A DNA stretch of 64,000 bases from JALQTD01 sp036825655 (lineage in GTDB: Bacteria; Bacteroidota; Bacteroidia; Flavobacteriales_D; Sanyastnellaceae): NCBI GenBank assembly GCA_036825655.1, contig DAISXU010000002.1:5797-69796 (forward strand), given 5' to 3'. The notes under the pieces are model-generated. The model saw only the letters and a program-made list of their open reading frames with translations. It had not been told where the DNA came from and ran no database searches. This document shows positions 59,742-64,000 of this stretch, piece by piece. The translations under genes and the position numbers were made by a program. Each line of letters opens with the position of its first letter. Position 1 is the first letter of the stretch.

Positions 59742-62700
59742 TCAATTTATGATCATTAGCATTTCAGATGTTCTGTCTGATTCCGTGAGGACAACAAGTT
59801 GGTAAAGGCCAGCCTCGTATGCAGACAAATTGATTTCGACTACTTGTTCATCTTGACCTTCAACCCAACCGTGGAAGATGTCTTGGAGCAAATTCCCAGA
59901 CGCGCTGTACAGTTGAATGCCGACCATGGATGGTTTACTCAGAACGTAATTCAAGTAGGCGTGATCTGAGGCCGGGTTAGGTTGAACACTTAAGATGCGG
60001 GTTCCTCCGGAATTCGTGTTGAATCCGCTTGGACCGTTGTCTTCTTCATCTTCAAATGGACCAGCGATGGGCGGTGTAGGCAAACAGGTGGTTGATGAGG
60101 CTGAAAGCTGGTAGGAGAAACTGGTTGAATTTCCAGCGCAATCCGTTGCCACGTAATTCCTACTGACCAGAACGGGTTGGGTGCAATCCAGGTCTCCGTG
60201 AAAATCACCGGTACCTGAAACGGCTGCGCCGTCAATGCTTCCTGTGTAGTAGAACTCTCCGCTGAAACCATAGCTGCTGTTCTTGTTATTGGCCCCAAAA
60301 CCAACTTGCATGCCATAATATCCATTGGAAGGTTGGTGCGTCAGGTTCAAAACTGATCCTGCAAAATCTCCCCATCCAGTCATCGTGCCGCTTGTCATGA
60401 GGTGATAAATCCAGTTTTCATGATCGTTCACCATGGTGCCACAAACGTATCGGTAGGATTGCAATCCTGGCAGTGCCATCCAATCCGTCCAGCCAAGGCC
60501 AGCGCTGAATTCGGCTTGAAGCGTCCAGCCTGCATTCAGGTTAGATGTAGAGGTGATGGTCTGGTTGAGCACCCAAGTTCCATCATCCAAATGCGTCACC
60601 TGACCTTCTAAGGTTTCATAAAATCCGTTTCCTGTTAAATTGCTCAAGTAGACACTGAATGGAGCGAGGTTGTCGCATGTCAAATTGTCCGGCAGAACTG
60701 CAGGAGTGGATGCTGTGCAATACCCTTGAGTCACATCGCTGCCTTCCGGCAAGACCGGGTCAAACGTTTGTTCGTAAACCACCTCAATGCTGGCGTCGCA
60801 ATTCTCTACCACATCCAATTCGCACGCTTCTGGAAGGGTGAATGCCCCACCATAATTGTCAAAGCACAAGGTGATCACTTCCCCATCGGAGGCATCACAT
60901 GAGCCGAATAATTGCGGTGCTGTGGTATCACTTACATTGAACAATTGTTGTGCAGAGGCGCTGTTTCCACAGTCGTCTAAAACCGTGAATGTTCTGATTA
61001 TTTGGTACTCTGTGCTGCATGAGCCGTCAATGATTGAATCCTCGAAGGAGTATTCCAAATCAACTGCGGGTGTCGCATCGTCTTCCGCAAGGATCCACTC
61101 AAAGGGCACCTCTTGGTCACATGATAAATCCAAGCCATCTGGGACAAAGGTGATGGTAGGTGGTGCTTCGTCGGTTACGGTTGCGGTTGTGCTCACGGAA
61201 CTTGAGTTCCCGCTTGCGTCAGTTGCTGTGTAAACCACCGTTGCGGTGAACGAACCGATGCAGCTCTCGTTGTCAATGGTGACTTGTAAATCAATATTGG
61301 CGTTGGGATCACACCCATCAACATAGCTTGGCGCGTAATCTAAAAGATCCAATCCGACCCAAGCTTCATAGGCGACAATCAAGGCACCAGGCTCTGCATC
61401 AAAAACAGGGGCAACGGTATCTACAACATCCAAAATTTGGGTTGCAAAGGCTGTGTTTCCGCATGCATCAGTCGCGGTGAACGTGCGCAGAAGGGTGAAG
61501 TTGCCGGTGGCTCCAGTCGAAGTAATTTCATCGGAATAGGTAACCGCCACATCCCCATTGCAATTATCCGTTGCGGTGGCCATCTCTGATGGCACCGGAT
61601 CTTCACAAGAGGCTACCGCATCCTCTGGCACAAAGCTGAAGGAAGGTGCTACTTCGTCGGTGAACCAAATGATTTGAGCGGCATTGCTCACGTTGCCGCA
61701 AGCATCTTCCGCAGCGTAGGTGCGCTCCACTCCTCCAATGCCACAACCACCAGCAATGCTCACGTCAACCCAGGTCAAAGTGGATGCCCCGTTGCAGTTG
61801 TCGGAAGCTGTGGCTAAGCCCATGTTGGGGTCGAAGGCATCGCAGGCCACTTCTACAGTGTCTGCGTCCAAGGTGATTTCAGGCGCGGCTTCGTCGACCA
61901 CAGAGATGGATTGGGTATGAACTGTAGAATTCCCACTGCAATCCGTTGCAGTCCAAGTCCTCAGGATGTCGAACGATTGTGGGCAAGAACCCAAAGTGGT
62001 GTCCGCGGTAAATGTTACGGTAACATCGTCTGAGCACCCATCTTGAGCGGTCAATGAAACGGGGTCAGGAATGGAGTTGCATGAGGTGATTGCATCCGCT
62101 GGGAGAGCCTCGATGAAGGTGGGGCTTTCGTTGTCGCTGACTCCTCGGAGGAATTGAATGGAGGCAGAATTACCGCATTCGTCGGTTGCCGTTGCGGTAA
62201 TTTCATCCACGTAGTTGCCGCAGTCATCAGACAACAGGGTGATCCGAGTTTCTTCGAAGGTGACGGTGCCACATTCGTCTTCTGCATCGTATGCGTAGCT
62301 CGGTTCTGAGCAAGTTCCAGTCTCATCCGATGGGATCAAGGTAAAGACCGGTGCAACGTTGTCCACGACGTTCAAGGTTTGGGCATAGGTGATTGCGTTT
62401 CCACTGCAATCCATGGCAATCCAAGTTCGCGTCAACGTGTAGGTACCAGAGCATTGCTGATTCGAGGCTACTTCTGAGAAAATGACCGCAACAGGATCAC
62501 CGCAATCGTCGGTGGCGGTCATCACCACCGCAGGCTCAACGGCATCGCAAGCGACTTCTCCACTGGCGGGCAAATCTTCTATGTCCCAAGTTGGAGGTGT
62601 GGCATCATCGAGCTCGATGAGGAAGACATGAACGGCAGTATTGCCACAGGCATCCGTAGCAGTAATTGCTACTTCATCTACATAATTGCCGCAGAGGTCC

Positions 62701-64000
62701 GCATCCAAGGTCGTTCGGACTTCTGTGATGGTCACTTCGCTGCAATTGTCTGTGGCCGTAACAACGTATTCGGGCTCTTCACATCCTCCAGTCAAATTCG
62801 ATGGGACGCTAGTGAATTCTGGCGGTGTGTTGTCCTCGACCTGAATGACCTGCTGATGTTGAATGGCATTTCCGCTGCAATCCGTTGCGGTCCAAGTCCT
62901 TGTCACCGTGAGTTTCGCGGGGCATGCCTGGACCAGAGTGTCTGTGTTGAAGGTAACGACAGCTGCTCCGCCGCAGTTGTCTATCGCATTCAGAACTACC
63001 AATTCAACTTGGGAGCCACACTCTACCGTGGTGTCGTTTGGCAATGCCTCGATGAATGATGGGGCTTGCTCATCCAAGATAGAAATGACCTGCTCTGCGG
63101 TTTGTGTGTTTCCGCATGCATCGGTGGCAAAGTGCGTTCGCACAATGGTCGCAGTATTCAGGCATGCGCCCTCCACGTACAGGTCGTTGTAGCCAATCAA
63201 AAGGTCTTCGGCTGGCGTGCCGTGATCTGATGCTGTGGCATATTCAGTGGGAAGGACTTCTCCACATGCCAAAGCGATGGATGCTGGCACGCTTTCAAAT
63301 TCTGGTGGAGTGGAATCCTCGAACTCCAAGGTAAATGGCACAATCAGCTCGTTTCCATCGGCATCTGCGAAGAAATAGTCAACATCGACTTGGAACGAAC
63401 CAATGCAATCTCCTTGAAGTACCTCGAAACTCCATGTTCCGGGCATTCCAGTTCCTTGCAAATCGCCCGTTTCCGAACCTCCTCCTCCTGTGGCAGGACT
63501 GCATGCATCTTGAACGACGGGTTGATATGCAGCAATCAAAGAAGGGTCCCATACCTCGGGCTCAAGTGTTGGGATTTCAGGCAAGAAGACAAGGGAAGGA
63601 GCGACTTCGTCGGTTACAAAAATCTGTGTAGTTGCTGTCGCTGTGTTGCCACAATCATCGGTTATGGTGAAGGTTCGTATGACCTGATAACTTTGATCCG
63701 TTTCATCTTCATCCACAACCTGATCGCTGAAGCTAATGTCCAACGCCACATCGTGGTTATCACTTGCCTCGGGGTATTCTAAAACGATCGCTTCATTGCA
63801 ACCATACGTTGAATTTTCTGGAACGCTGATCACAGATGGTGCGATGGTATCCAAGAGCTCAATCATTTGCACGAAGGGCTGCGATTCGTTACCGCAAGCG
63901 TCAGTAGCTACGTAGGTGCGCATGATCGTGCCTGCACATCCCATTTCAGTGAGTTCGTCGCTGTAGACCAATTCCACTTCTGAGCAAGCGTCGGTCGCTT
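59742..64000 (-). CDS. Giant Ig-like/HYR-repeat surface protein with T9SS type A sorting domain, 5' end outside window
   Basis: About 1,419 residues are visible; the frame is open to the window edge (ATDACSEVELVYSDEL), so the start lies beyond it. Most of the protein is a chain of beta-sandwich domains with RTWTATDCSGN, TATDACGN and VVDNVAPVF motifs and paired cysteines, like HYR or Ig-like repeats. Near 60160-60750 is one different domain (GWTDWMALPGLQSYRYVCGTM). The final 85 residues are a T9SS type A sorting domain: SVQPNPASDHAYLNYVL, VEINLSAYEAGLYQLVVL. It is probably a long adhesin, or carries a catalytic domain beyond the window. Confidence 0.9.
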   Translation of the reverse strand, partial: ATDACSEVELVYSDELTEMGCAGTIMRTYVATDACGNESQPFVQMIELLDTIAPSVISVPENSTYGCNEAIVLEYPEASDNHDVALDISFSDQVVDEDETDQSYQVIRTFTITDDCGNTATATTQIFVTDEVAPSLVFLPEIPTLEPEVWDPSLIAAYQPVVQDACSPATGGGGSETGDLQGTGMPGTWSFEVLQGDCIGSFQVDVDYFFADADGNELIVPFTLEFEDSTPPEFESVPASIALACGEVLPTEYATASDHGTPAEDLLIGYNDLYVEGACLNTATIVRTHFATDACGNTQTAEQVISILDEQAPSFIEALPNDTTVECGSQVELVVLNAIDNCGGAAVVTFNTDTLVQACPAKLTVTRTWTATDCSGNAIQHQQVIQVEDNTPPEFTSVPSNLTGGCEEPEYVVTATDNCSEVTITEVRTTLDADLCGNYVDEVAITATDACGNTAVHVFLIELDDATPPTWDIEDLPASGEVACDAVEPAVVMTATDDCGDPVAVIFSEVASNQQCSGTYTLTRTWIAMDCSGNAITYAQTLNVVDNVAPVFTLIPSDETGTCSEPSYAYDAEDECGTVTFEETRITLLSDDCGNYVDEITATATDECGNSASIQFLRGVSDNESPTFIEALPADAITSCNSIPDPVSLTAQDGCSDDVTVTFTADTTLGSCPQSFDILRTWTATDCSGNSTVHTQSISVVDEAAPEITLDADTVEVACDAFDPNMGLATASDNCNGASTLTWVDVSIAGGCGIGGVERTYAAEDACGNVSNAAQIIWFTDEVAPSFSFVPEDAVASCEDPVPSEMATATDNCNGDVAVTYSDEITSTGATGNFTLLRTFTATDACGNTAFATQILDVVDTVAPVFDAEPGALIVAYEAWVGLDLLDYAPSYVDGCDPNANIDLQVTIDNESCIGSFTATVVYTATDASGNSSSVSTTATVTDEAPPTITFVPDGLDLSCDQEVPFEWILAEDDATPAVDLEYSFEDSIIDGSCSTEYQIIRTFTVLDDCGNSASAQQLFNVSDTTAPQLFGSCDASDGEVITLCFDNYGGAFTLPEACELDVVENCDASIEVVYEQTFDPVLPEGSDVTQGYCTASTPAVLPDNLTCDNLAPFSVYLSNLTGNGFYETLEGQVTHLDDGTWVLNQTITSTSNLNAGWTLQAEFSAGLGWTDWMALPGLQSYRYVCGTMVNDHENWIYHLMTSGTMTGWGDFAGSVLNLTHQPSNGYYGMQVGFGANNKNSSYGFSGEFYYTGSIDGAAVSGTGDFHGDLDCTQPVLVSRNYVATDCAGNSTSFSYQLSASSTTCLPTPPIAGPFEDEEDNGPSGFNTNSGGTRILSVQPNPASDHAYLNYVLSKPSMVGIQLYSASGNLLQDIFHGWVEGQDEQVVEINLSAYEAGLYQLVVLTESDRTSEMLMIIN
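60800..64000 (-). repeat. Ig-like/HYR tandem repeat array
   Basis: Protein-level repeats of about 80-90 residues, each with a conserved TxTATDxCGNxA segment and a VxDxxAPxF linker, fill the gene through to the window edge. At DNA level the copies are diverged, so this is an old expansion. Confidence 0.85.

Overview
The window reads as chromosomal DNA of a marine-type Bacteroidota, most likely order Flavobacteriales. The signs are the giant surface protein at the right end with a C-terminal type IX secretion (T9SS) sorting domain, FISUMP and DUF4292 families, Cys-rich surface modules of the CTxxxAxNYxxxA...DDGSC type, a DnaG without zinc ligands, promoters of the TTG-N19/20-TAnnTTTG kind, and no clear Shine-Dalgarno sites. 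A run of ten Ns at 5447-5456 shows the sequence is scaffolded, so it may come from a draft or metagenome assembly. Species-level identity cannot be read from it. No IS element, prophage, integrase, CRISPR array or rRNA was seen.

Layout. 1-7583: a secreted M12B-type metalloprotease (3' end cut by the window edge), an acyl-lipid desaturase, a FecA-like TonB-dependent receptor behind a 23-bp perfect palindrome, and a DUF389 membrane protein. 7853-11557: a tightly overlapping polyamine operon (arginine decarboxylase, agmatinase, deoxyhypusine-synthase-like protein, small acidic protein). 11586-22186: extracellular proteins (GH81 glucanase, a three-gene secreted cassette with a FISUMP protein, a thrombospondin-type-3 repeat protein), interrupted by recQ and tRNA-Val. 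22374-41844: feoA, then a long series of minus-strand genes: feoB, an envelope/cell-division-type operon (crotonase, dUTPase, sugar nucleotidyltransferase, TPR lipoprotein, DUF4292 lipoprotein, EnvC-like), an ABC-HlyD-TolC export operon, tyrosine catabolism (hmgA, hppD) with a fused peptide-ABC ATPase, a GH73 glucosaminidase, a MORN lipoprotein and a polyprenyl diphosphate synthase.

41916-53965 is mostly housekeeping: yicC-gmk-nadD, prs-rplY-pth, a TonB-family protein, an OmpR-type two-component system, dnaG, mscS and recJ. 54066-64000 returns to surface biology: a Cys-rich repeat lipoprotein, an OmpA-like lipoprotein, an aldehyde dehydrogenase, tRNA-Gln, a convergent pair of secreted proteins that share an N-terminal dockerin-like calcium loop, and a giant Ig-like-repeat protein carrying the only clear T9SS sorting domain in the window (5' end beyond the window).

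The most interesting points are the polyamine operon with a deoxyhypusine-synthase homologue in an organism expected to lack eIF5A, the recurring single dockerin-like loops and Cys modules on secreted proteins without a recognisable T9SS tail, the exporter ATPase that has lost several catalytic motifs, the zinc-less primase, a candidate small RNA or micro-ORF between the histidine kinase and dnaG, and the operator-like palindrome before the TonB receptor. I found no system that I can claim with confidence to be wholly new.
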